From: Lunularia cruciata
Taxonomy: Eukaryota; Streptophyta; Marchantiopsida; Lunulariales; Lunulariaceae
Length of the DNA: 64,000 nt
Assembly (NCBI GenBank): GCA_948567375.1
Contig: OX419762.1
Location: forward strand, 43,443,034-43,507,033
Reading direction: 5' to 3'
The notes below the pieces were generated by a model. The model saw only the letters and a program-made list of their open reading frames with translations, did not search any database and had not been told where the DNA came from. Numbering within the stretch: the stretch's first letter is position 1; each line of letters starts with the position of its first letter. This document shows, piece by piece, positions 49,118-59,104 of the stretch. Made by a program: the position numbers and the translations under genes.

Positions 49118-52100
49118 TCATGAGAGCCCAACATCCCCACATCCCAAGCAGGTTCGACGACAATCTCTATGTGAGAACAAACGTGCAGTGGCTGCAAAAT
49201 AGGGTATGAATCTCTCGTCTGTGAGGCGCGGGGGATTCCCATCCCGAATCCTATCTTTTATGGTTGAATAAACATGTATTGTCTTATGTTCTCTTTTAAT
49301 CGTCGATATCATTTTACATGCATGTAAATTGCATAGACACCAACCGATCCACACATTAAGTTTCCTGCATCTTGGAAATTTTTTACGCAGTTGTTTGCAT
49401 CCACCTTTCACTTCCTATCACCTTAAATCGAGCCTAGTGTGTACAATTTGGGCGAATAGATGCGAAGGTTAACATCACTTTTCCTATCTAACTTTTGCGT
49501 TTCTTTCTCAGATAATTCATTTATAGAGGGATAGTACACAACGCTACATGCGCACATAATATCCAAGATGTGTAGGATGTTCCTGACGGTTAGATATATC
49601 GAAAGTTATTTGACCTGCTTCTCCTGGTTTACGAGAGGTGTGAGAGGTATACGTTTGGTGTATGGTGGTACAGTCACTCAGCAAGCTATTATAGATACTT
49701 CCCTCTTTTTCTCCGTCACAAATTGATGTACTGAAGGGGGTCAAACCTACCAAATTGAATATTTTGTTGTAAATATTCCTTTTTCCTTGGAATTAAGTTA
49801 GTCTTCTTTATCCATAGGGAAGGAACAAATACCTGAGCATATTCCAAATTTACTTGGGGCTGTAGTATCCTTGCTATGTCCTGCCCGACGAATGGCTCAT
49901 TAGCGTGAGCTATTAGCCAGTTCCTACACAAGGCAACTCCATGTCATATGATGCGTTTTTCGAATCTGTTTGAATTTGCGATTCACCACCGCAAATTGAC
50001 GATACAACAACTGGACGTGATTAACCGAGACGAGGACCAATAATGGAGATGATCTCTTTCCCCTCTTTTACGTGCATAGCTCATTAGCGTGAGCTATTAG
50101 CCAGTTCCTACACAAGGCAACTCCATGTCATATGATGCGTTTTTCGAATCTGTTTGAATTTGCGATTCACCTCCGCAAATTGACGATACAACAACTGGAC
50201 GTGATTAACCGAGACGAGGACCAATAATGGAGATGATCTCTTTCCCCTGCGATAGGGCAGATTTCTTGGGGCTTAGCCCCATGTTACCCTTTTTGTCTCT
50301 CCCTTGTACGGCTTGATGGGGTCTTCCCATCCTTCATTTTTCCTACGCGGTCGCCTTTTACTCGCTTATTGGTGGTTTATTTAGTGTCTACATTTTCATG
50401 CTCAGTCATGTGCAACTTTACAGTGAAAAGCACTTGAAAGGAATTTGAGGGTTTTTTGTGCTTTTGCGGAACTCTTAAGCTTCCAGAACTCACATGAATT
50501 GGTCAGCTCCATTCACTTCCATATTGGCGATGCGAGCATTTCCATCAAATTAAATGCAAAATCTACATAATATGCACGTGGTGATTGAAGTAATACCTCA
50601 TCACCTCTGTCTGCTCCGAAGTAAACTTAGTTGGTTTCCTTATTCGTCTAGCCTCCGGAGGTGCAACCCATCTTTGTACGCGGTACTTCGACAAATAAGT
50701 AATTACCTGTTCCACATAGATTTTTATAGTTTTGATAAATGAAAATTTCTATATATAATTCTATAGCGATATGATACAGCAAGTATTTGGAAAAGAAAGG
50801 GAAAATTCCTGCGAAAATTCAAGTCATGTAGACGCATGACTTGAAAGAGGATCGACATGGGGATAGGAAATGGAGTCCATGAGCAATGCCTAAAGCATCA
50901 AACCGGTTAAATTGTTCCTTGGACAGTTTGTACGTGGAAGTTCTATGACAAACTTATATGAATATAGCAGATCCTTGTTTTAATGTGTAGTAAATTACAT
51001 TCGTTCTTCAAGATCAGGTCTATTCCTACTAACCTGTCCTGCTACATGTCTACGAACTCTTTTTCCCTTTGTTTTGGATTTCTCAGCTTGGAAATGTATA
51101 TATTATGATTAGTTGGCTGCTTATCGATATCAGAAATATGAGCATATTTCGGGGGTAGACTAGCAAAGTAACCAGTACGGTCAGTCTTGCTACCGTAATA
51201 GACAAGACAAAGATAGCACATAAAAAAGATCTCAGTGAAACGAGTTGTGAGGGAACCGAGATATTAGGTGGGGGAACTCACAGATTTTTTAAGCATTCCT
51301 GTCTCCTCTACTAGAAGTCTGATTCTTTCACGATTGGGATATGGGTTGCCTTGGTTTTCGGCTATGAATTTACTGTATCGCACAAGGAAAAGAATTATTC
51401 GAAACACAAATGAGAAAACAACAGTTACAATGAATTTGAGAGAGTAAACTTATCAGATAAATTCAGATCATGATAAGGCATGTCTGATGTTATAGTAACT
51501 CTTAGGAGTATCTCTTATGTGATCACTATATCAAATTTCTTCACATATCAGTCTAAGTAGAGTATCATGTTACTTACTCAAGAACTCTCCTACAGAATCG
51601 CGGATAGTTCTTGCATTTGAGAGACTGTCCAGACCTAGGCTCGTTTCTTATGCATGTTGATATAGTTGTGACAAGATCCTGCTCGGAAATACAGGGACGA
51701 AACCAGTATTAGTACATATAAGTACGTGGATATCCATCTCACAAAATTGAGCATCAGCGTTAACCGTTTCTCAAAACATGAAATTATATCTATTTCCAAG
51801 GCTTTTTAGGTGGTGGTGCAAAACCTAGTCGATCTCGATTAGATATTACAAAGACTTTGTTTCTATAAGCAGAAAAAAAGTGATAACTGACAATACGCCA
51901 GTTATCACTCTAACTTGAACTGACTTTTTTGAAACAGAGCATGATGAAATCTGCTTTGCTCTCAGCATCTGGCGCTGCATCCACTTCCTGAAACTTTTTC
52001 CCCCAACAACATTGAACCGGATCTCTAGTCGGGTCACACTCAGGTGCACAGTGTCGAGGACGACCGATTATCCGGTCCTGCAAAATATCACCACGCGAGC

Positions 52101-53342
52101 TTCATCGAATTGGTAAAGCTACCAAGCAAACTTTAAGGCATCTAAGTCATTAATCGTGATGCACGAAACATCTCACAAAGCAATGGGCCTTCACTAGGCA
52201 AACAGAGCTCGCATTCAATTTTTCTTCTCAAGGTGAGTACAACTACGTGCAGTAGAGCAGTATTGTGCCTCAGGGTATTCTGGACACATCAGGGATTTAC
52301 CCTATACAGGTCGACAACAAACTGGCAGCTCTCCGTGAAAATCCGTGGATTTTGTAACAACTGATATCCCAACATAATATCTACGAAGGTCCATCTTAGT
52401 ATCTGAAGTGTATCTTGTTCCCTATAAGCATATATCGTCATGGTCTTAGGACTTGGCTGATCGGGAGAGTGAGCTCCTGTGTCGCTTTGGCGTGCTACGG
52501 CATTACGGGCATTGTTCAGGAGTGCAGTGTGAGCTCTTTCGAGCCATCCAGCTTCAACCAAGAACTCGTCGCTTTCTTCTCCTTGCGTAGGATCTCTATC
52601 CTGAGTCGAGTCCTCTGACTGATCATCTGAACTTCCAGTCGACGCTGACGGGGAGGCTGGTGGGAGGTGCCGATGTGATGGAGATCCTCGTTCTCCACGT
52701 CCAGCTGCTTGCCCTCTTCCACCTCCTGGTGCACGCCCACGCCCACGCCCACGTCCTCGTGCCAAGCCACCCCTCGCTGGTGGTTGCTGGTGTTCTCTTT
52801 CTTGTGGTGGCGGCGGGTTTGCACCTTGGGCAGCCACGGAATCAGTAGGACTGATGGGAGGCATATCTAGGCCATCCAGAGGAAAGAATTGATTTCCTCC
52901 CCTTTGCATCGCCATAGAGTCAGTGGGACTAATTGGAGGCAGATCGAGGGCCGAAAAGTCAGGAGGCGGAGGTAAATTGAGTTCATCTACAGCATAATAA
53001 TCACTCCCTCCCTCTTGGTACTCCTCAGGGTGGAAGGGTACCGGTACTGCAATTGCACGGAAATTGAAAAAGTCTGGGAGCTCTGCTCCGTCAAATGCAG
53101 GAATTCGATCGTTCATTTCAATATCTTCTGGAACTTCTTCGTCTCGAAAACCGAGCGGCAGCACTCGTGGATCTACGTTCTGGCCTCGAGGAAGAAGAGG
53201 CACTGCCATCCTCTCTTCGAATTCCGCCATATCGTCGGCGTAGTCATCAACGCTAATGTCGCCGAATTGGTCGTCGTTAATAGGTTGAACGTTGTTGTTG
53301 AGCCCTTGGTTTTGGTTATCAGGCTGGACCTGGCCGTTGGGT
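49118..53342 (-). CDS. Gene A: protein with Cys-rich module and two divergent TALE/BELL-like homeodomains
   Basis: Seven exons stay in frame: 53342-52301, 52077-51925, 51678-51578, 51372-51282, 50706-50597, 49923-49833, 49282-49118 (about 583 residues). Exon 1 (347 codons) is disordered: acidic start, two 'LD-PPISPTDS' repeats (about residues 140-180), an RGG-type run (about 200-230) and an acidic Ser tail. Exon 2 has 'RPRHCAPECDP' and 'CCW'. Exons 3-5 give homeodomain 1 ('YPRFC', 'NPYPNRER', 'YRVQRW'); exons 5-7 give homeodomain 2 ('NWLIAHANEPF'). Exon sizes 153, 101, 91 and 91 equal those of gene B. The first exon opens at a phase-2 acceptor without an ATG, so a short 5' exon is missing; a candidate lies just upstream at about 53,480-53,500. 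The last exon's acceptor is weak and was chosen by homology to gene B. Likely a nuclear regulator. No POX or MEINOX domain seen. Confidence 0.75.
49895..50248 (-). repeat. 170-bp direct duplication inside gene A, 14-bp spacer
   Basis: 49,895-50,064 and 50,079-50,248 differ at one base by eye (CACCACCGC/CACCTCCGC). The first copy contains the 5' 29 bases of exon 6 and its acceptor; the second copy repeats that acceptor and exon start inside intron 5, then ends exactly where a LINE tail begins. Confidence 0.96.
50249..50358 (+). repeat. LINE-tail copy in intron 5 of gene A
   Basis: GCGATAGGGCAGATTTCTTGGGGCTTAGCCCCATG through CTACGCGGTCGCC, antisense to the gene. Of the extra copies it is the closest match to the LINE 3' end at 560-670. 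Confidence 0.65.
50668..51618 (-). other. Homeodomain 1 of gene A (spans exons 3-5)
   Basis: Helix 1 begins 'YPRFCRRVL', the TALE three-residue loop reads 'NPYP', helix 2 'RIRLLVEETG', and the recognition helix 'VITYLSKYRVQRW'. Position 48 is Tyr, 51 is Lys instead of Asn, 53 is Arg. The end 'RVQRW' parallels BELL 'RVRLW'. Confidence 0.78.
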
Positions 53343-53528
53343 CTGTGTAAAAGATGTGCCACAGTTTCGTTGACTTAATTATTGAAGCTTGTTTCTGCTA
53401 AATAGACCTAGAGTGAATTCAAGAAAGTTGTATATTGAGTTCATAAATTATAGAATTGCAATATCGATGGGCTCTTAACGCCATCATTTGAAAACACATA
53501 TCCGTCTCTATAAGTGGTCGTAGGGATA
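53343..53528. promoter_or_regulatory. Short interval between gene B stop and the first recognised exon of gene A
   Basis: Only 186 bp separate the TAA of gene B (53,529-53,531) from the phase-2 acceptor of gene A. On the minus strand it holds ATGATGGC followed by GTTAAG, which could be a tiny first exon (Met-Met-GC, phase 2) with a possible donor. This is speculative. Any separate promoter for gene A must fit here, or gene A is transcribed from further upstream. Confidence 0.3.
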
Positions 53529-56500
53529 TTACTCTTCAATTGCATGCATACTCCTTATGGCAGCTTGACGAAAATCATCTGGTGTTAAGTACTTCCTCCT
53601 CGTACAGAGCTCTTTGTTTCTTTCTCGAAAAGTTAGCACCCATTCGCGAACCTGATTAAGATAAGGATGATGAACAGTTAATGCCTCAAAGGAGGTAAGA
53701 TCTAATAACGACCACTGTCTGTAAAACCCAATAAAACTACCAGTTGTCTACTCTAAGTACGCCTGTATGCCCAGGTTGTATTTAACATATAGTGCAGCCA
53801 ACATACAGGATGATATAGTAGAGAGGGAAAATGTGAAAATAAGTCCTTTGTATTATACCGTTGACATGCTGGATAGTACTTAGTAAGGGGGTAGCCAATG
53901 TAACACATTTTTCATCCTAGATACACAAAACACCTAGAAACAACGATCCTTGATCTTACAGGAGTTTCTCATGTGTTCTCTGAGATTAATTACAAGTAGC
54001 AGAAAATACATTATACTACTAGGACATATCATAGATATACTACGAAATGCACAGCGTATCCCGCGATTATATTATAAAAATGAGAAAAAAGCTTACGTTT
54101 GTGCACCGTTGTCATATATTTCAATATATGACAAGTTCCTTCAAGTTCCTTCAAGTTCCTAAACTATGCTCTATGCATGGGGCATGAGAAACAAATACAC
54201 CTTAACTTTGACTTCATTCATACCTTACGTTAGACCAGAAACATCAATTACTCTCATGAAACCGTCATAAATGAACATCATCAAGGTAAAGGTCTCATGA
54301 AGACTTAGGTAGGATAATAACCTAAGGTCGCTTTAGTTGCTTTTTAAAATTACTTTTATTATTATTATTAGAATTTGATCATCGTGCCACTGAGCTATAT
54401 TATTAAGTCGGCTGCTGATGAGCTTTCAACTTGAACTTTTCAGAGGATTCAGATCTTAATTATGCTTATAAGTTACTGGTTAAATATCATACTACCTGGT
54501 CCCAAGTTACACCAATTTTCTTTGCTATGGAAATTGCTTCCCATTTGCGCATATAAGGATCATCTTTCCTTTTCACAACCCAGTCCCTGCGAAGTCACCA
54601 GGAGTAGTAATCACGAGGACAGTTTCTGAAAGTTATGAATAGAAGCCATTCTGAGGATCAGGGATGTCTGGCTGGGTATACACAACTACTTCCAATAAGC
54701 TTTAGAGAAGAGATTCATTCCATTGATGTCTACGAACCATCCCTTATTTATACACGGAAACGAAGATTTATATTTTCTCACGATCGATCATCGTAAAAGT
54801 TGATCCGGCTGTCTACATGTACAGTTTGCAGAGAACAATATGATAGATATGCGCATGAACGTAGAAATTAACAGAACAATCAATTTGTAGTCGTACAGCA
54901 GTTCCCTTTGTGGTGGCCGTGGTGCTCTCTGGACTACGGGCGGGCTCAGCGGCAGTTGCCGCCTAACACTTGCTTCACTTTGTCGTGCAGTGGGAGGCAA
55001 CCATCGATTTATACGGAATCGCACTATATAGTTCTCGACCTGGATCAAGAAAATCATGCAACACAGATTAACGTGAATAACCTTTCAATGTTTCAAAGTT
55101 TAACGCTCCATGCTTTGCACCTACTACATTCAAGTTGATATCGAGTATTGGTCTCTTAGCTTCAGCCATCTGTCTTAGAACACAATTTGCGTGCAAATCC
55201 GTACTAGAAGAACTCTGCAATTCCACGAGCTTCATACTTGATTCTTGTGTGGATATTGTACTTCCTCTCGGTTCAAAGTTAACTTGACATTGTATTAATT
55301 CAGACAGTCATACATTTCTGCAAACGAGGCAAGGACACAAACCACACTACATTTTACTAGCGACGCCTTAGTAGGTCTCCGTCTTGATTTATTATTTTGC
55401 CGAGCAGATGTAATTTTGAAGAATAATACCTGAAGTGGTTCTAGGCCAGTACTAATTGCGAGGTTCTCCACATCACTTGGGGAAGGATATGGGTCGTTAG
55501 CGTGAGTGAGTATCCAATCCCTGTATTAACGAAAATGACACAAAACAGGTAGAAGCGGTTTCGTGTTAGAATGTAGCGCACAAAAGTGCAAGACACAAGG
55601 AGCGTAGCCTAATTTTTAAAGACGTCGTCCGGACGTGTGGCCAGATAATTTGACTAGACTCCGAGGAATTTTGATCATGTGAATTCTTTCCATAATTGAT
55701 TCTCGTATATCGTTCAAACATCAAAAATTCCGGTTGTCTATCTTTGATCTGCAAAGCATTTTCACTTACTCAAGCATGTCGGTACAGAATTTGGGGTAAC
55801 GTTTCAATCCTTGACGTCCAAGCTTCGTTGGGTCATCAGCAATATGTTTGCAAATAATTTTGACAAGAACCTGGAGGCGCAAAAGAGAAGATCGCCGTCA
55901 ACCAAAGACATGCATATATTCGAGGACTAATTCTGCAAAGATACAAAGCTTGAGAATCGCAACAAGAAATAGGAGGATGAAATCCCGCTTTTTGCACATG
56001 TTTCGTACATTGAATTTTTGTAATGCTGGACCTGCCAATTAGAGAGTATCCAACGTGAAGGTAAGAAAGAATAGAACAAAATTTCAGAACTCAAAATTTA
56101 ACAGTCATTCATCACAACGTGAAGATTGGAGCAAATGCATGCCATAAGTTCTAGAAGGTTTTAAAGCCGTGGAACAGGGCTCACTCTCTGGTACATAACC
56201 ATAAGGCAGTTCCAGCGTTCAGCAGGATTTTCAAGTGCTCTTAGGAATCCAAACGTTGGATTCCAGCAGCAGTCCATCGCATCCATATTTGGATCACATT
56301 GTGGGTAGCAGTGTCTCGGTCGATTGAGGTGAGCTGCCTGCACGACGTTACTTTATCGTTATGTCTTTACATACGGTGTGCGTCTAACTCTAAACATGGC
56401 CAATTGGCTACAATAATAGTTCATCAAGGCAAACAGACTTTGTTGTCCTCAACCTGTTTGCTGTTTCTCTATGCTGTATAATATTAGGAACAATGTCCGA

Positions 56501-57439
56501 TATTTCATGTGATAATGTACCACTAATAGGATGTACAACGTCTCTGTTGAATATTTGTGTCAATAACTAGTGTACTAATTTTCGCGTCCTGATACATAGC
56601 TATAGCAAATAGAAGTCAATTCCCTTGTTATGATATCTTGCATGATAACTTTATACCCAACGACTTCGTAAACTTCATTGACAGGTTGTAGAAAGGACGA
56701 GCAGCTTAAGAAACCGGTGATTATGCTGCAGGATGTGCGAAATAAACTTTGAAGCGGTAATGTATTTTCCGACTAGAGATACGCGGAACACACCTTGTAT
56801 AGTTCCACATAAAAGCCCAATTCGTGTAACAATGTCCGCTTCCGATCCATGGACCTTGATGAAAGCCACATATCGTCCAGGAAATCGTCCATAAGAGTTT
56901 CAAGGACATCCACGGACGGCTCCATTTCCCTTTCATCCGGATTTGGGTTTGCAGATGACGAACCAGCTACCCTCTTCCCCTTCCTTCGATGTAGGTCTCC
57001 GCCAGCACGTTTCTTGCCACGCGCAGCCACATTTTGTGCCACCTGCACTTGTGCATGCGGTATATTTTCAATGCGGTAATCTGCTCGAAGCCCTTCATCC
57101 CCAATCAAGTTTTGAGGATGTTGCTGTGCCTCAGGAACAGCAGCACCTTCGTTTTGTCCCGCGGGGAAATGTGGCTGCTGACCTTGGTTTGGTTGGATAT
57201 GGTATTCAGCTGCATGAGGTAGAGGTAGCGGACCTCTAGGCGCGTCTGGAGCTTGACGAGCAACGTTATCATATGGTGGCAACTGCTGGAACATGGCATC
57301 TTGGAAGACAGCGGCATTGTTTGTATCGTCCGGATCTATTATATAGTTCTCTTCCACTAAGTCTTGAATTGGTGCACCTTGTGGTGGTCGTTGATCAGCA
57401 GGATGCTGAGGGTCAGCGCAACCAGTGGCCATAGCTCCC
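53529..57439 (-). CDS. Gene B: protein with Cys-rich module and two divergent TALE/BELL-like homeodomains
   Basis: Seven exons join without a break: 57439-56794, 56337-56185, 55870-55770, 55520-55430, 55039-54897, 54586-54496, 53651-53529. From the ATG at 57,432 they encode 446 residues. Exon 1 is disordered, rich in Pro, Gln and Asn, with a basic nuclear-signal-like run ('GKKRAGGDLHRRKGKR', about residues 140-155). Exon 2 carries 'RPRHCYPQCDP' and 'DCCW'. Homeodomain 1 reads 'KRYPKFCTDML', 'HANDPYPSPSD', 'STGLEPLQ', 'VENYIVRFRINRW'; from the Trp to the final Trp its length equals that of BELL proteins. A Pro-rich linker leads to homeodomain 2 ('LLDWVVKRKDDPYM', 'VREWVLTFRERNK'), then 'YLTPDDFRQAAIRSM' and the stop. 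Exon 1 also opens at a phase-2 acceptor (GACAG|G), so more 5' exons may exist. Probable nuclear regulator; target and partners unknown. Confidence 0.82.
53613..54930 (-). other. Homeodomain 2 of gene B (spans exons 5-7)
   Basis: 'QRELLDWVVKRKDDPYM' gives helix 1 and the loop with 'DPY' kept. The recognition helix 'VREWVLTFRERNK' keeps Trp48 and Arg53 but has Thr at 51. The exon is again 91 bp, and both its introns have the same phases as those of homeodomain 1. Confidence 0.8.
55001..55810 (-). other. Homeodomain 1 of gene B (spans exons 3-5)
   Basis: Best-preserved of the four: helix 1 'YPKFCTDMLEDWILTHA', TALE loop 'NDPYP', 'LAISTGLEPLQ', then 'VENYIVRFRINRW'. Position 48 Tyr, 51 Arg, 53 Arg. 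Ungapped alignment to a generic BELL homeodomain from the helix-1 Trp onward. Confidence 0.88.
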
Positions 57440-58800
57440 CTGTCACATACCAAATTTACTTCAGTGATGCTTACTTTCGATTTTCATAATGTAACACTGA
57501 TCTGAATAAAACACATTCATTTCGTAGTGCTCAACATAGGGTTTCCAGCTGGTCCATGCGAATGTTAACGCACACGGACTAGTCTCAGGCGTCATTACAG
57601 AATCTGAGTTAATGTTAATCGTTTCTAATGTTGGAGGATACTTCCTATCTTGAGGGAATTCCAAATGTCTGAACAACTTTCGTCAACATCTTGTGTTGAA
57701 CGAGTTACCTAGCCGAAATCAAACTGTAGGTGTGATCAAAAAAATTTCTACTCTATAAATCGCTGCCTGTACCAGTTGCTGTCCTATTTTGAATTGCCTT
57801 TTCGGACTGATCCTGTACTTTCATCTGGCTCTTATCGGGCAAATTGTAAGCCTAGGCAAAGGTCATACAGCTGGACAAGACTGAGAGGTGTATGAGGTGA
57901 GATCTCCAGTTAGGTCATTAGCAGATTTACATGCTTATTTGATAGCGCAGACAGGACACTGTTACATTTGATTGGAAACTGATCAGGTTCTCTTGACAAT
58001 GACAATGGTCACAAATTCAATCTCCTACCATGGTTCGTTAAAGAGGTTCCAGACGTCGAAATTGTCATCTGTCCCGAACAAGAATCTCTGGAATTGATTG
58101 TTGTCTTTATTGTGTGGATCCATCCGTCAAATGCTATATCTTTCTTGAGGTCATTTATCGAGTCGCAAACTGTTTCGTTAGAAAAGGTATGTCTATAGAA
58201 ATCTTAGCTTGTCGCTTCCTGTTTGCTCCTGTGTCTAGGGAACTCAGATGGTTATCAATTTCCATTAGAATCCATTAACATGCACAATGTCACTTAGAAC
58301 CTTGTCAAACGTGAAGTTACTGCTCGAATTTGGGAACAGTTGAAGCATTATATAATTACTATCCTAAACTTGGACTCAAATCGGAAACGTGAGTTGTGTT
58401 GTTGAATTCAACAAGAGGCGGAGAAGAGCTCCGGTTTGTTCAGATGGTATATGCATGATCCAGGTGACGGCTCTAGCGTACTTAGCAGGGACAGCGAACT
58501 CTAGCGTTCTCAGTTTAACCTTTCAAGTTGCGACTGGGAATGTTTCGCCATCCGTGTCAAGCAATTCTTATTAGAGTCCGTGATCAGTTCATGCACATAC
58601 CTTGCTGGCATTGTTCAGCATCTGCCGTGAATCCAAATTCATGTTGATAACGCCTGTCGCCTCGACCGATTTAGTTACGTAAAAAGCTGTAACTGAGTTG
58701 AATTCTTACGTACCTTGGATACTCGCAATTCTTACGTACCTTGGATACTCGGCGTGAATGCTGCTCGCGGCTTGATAATATGAGGTACTAGCGCCTGCGT
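57440..58800 (-). other. Upstream region of gene B with possible 5' exons
   Basis: The minus strand holds strong donor sites without assigned exons: CCAAG|GTACGT twice in a 26-bp tandem duplication (58,701-58,751), and AGCAAG|GTATGT at 58,600 preceded by an ATG frame 'MNLDSRQMLNNASK' (58,642-58,601). Joining the last directly to the exon at 57,439 would not keep frame, so if used these are 5' UTR exons or need another exon between. Confidence 0.3.
58701..58751. repeat. 26-bp tandem duplication containing a splice-donor consensus
   Basis: AATTCTTACGTACCTTGGATACTCG occurs at 58,701 and 58,727. On the minus strand each copy contains AAG|GTACGTAAG. Confidence 0.95.
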
Positions 58801-59104
58801 AAATTTTACCTCGTAGGAATCTCGAATCTCAACGTCTGTATTCTTCTGCTGCGAAATGTTCATGCTGATGGTTTACCTAGGTTCTCCAATGACCTCATTA
58901 GTACGAATGGTCAAATCTGTCTAACTTACGAGTGCTTCGAATACAAGCATCTGTGAGAAACTTACAAGTAGTTCGTCTTTGAGTACGAACTAACATTCTC
59001 AATTTGTCAGAAACCTCATTGTCAACCTCATTGTCAGAAATTCTCCTTCCCTGAGACACCGTGAAGATCTTGCCGTATCATTCGTTGAACCTTTATTATC
59101 ATCC

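Larger units (their letters stand above)
49244..50634 (-). other. Homeodomain 2 of gene A (spans exons 5-7)
   Basis: 'VMRNWLIAHANEPF' corresponds to helix 1 and the TALE loop. The 91-bp exon ends at the same place as in homeodomain 1. The recognition helix 'TIHVYSTIKDR' is strongly altered (48 Val, 51 Thr, 53 Lys). Confidence 0.6.

Noticed and set aside
49544-49753. Alternative last exon of gene A in this frame
   Set aside because: No acceptor of the required phase-0 register precedes it, and it does not align with gene B's last exon, whereas 49,282-49,118 does.
50990-51125. A minus-strand piece ('NHNIYISKLRNPKQ') as the second half of homeodomain 1 in gene A
   Set aside because: It has a plausible acceptor but runs into a stop within 25 codons. 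The exon at 50,706-50,597 matches gene B's 'VENYIVRFRINRW' exon and keeps frame into the next exon. It may be a decayed or alternative exon.
52660-53350. Plus-strand frames over the first exon of gene A (a His/Val-rich frame at 52,660 and another at 53,015)
   Set aside because: They are mirror images of the Pro/Gly/Arg-rich coding on the minus strand.
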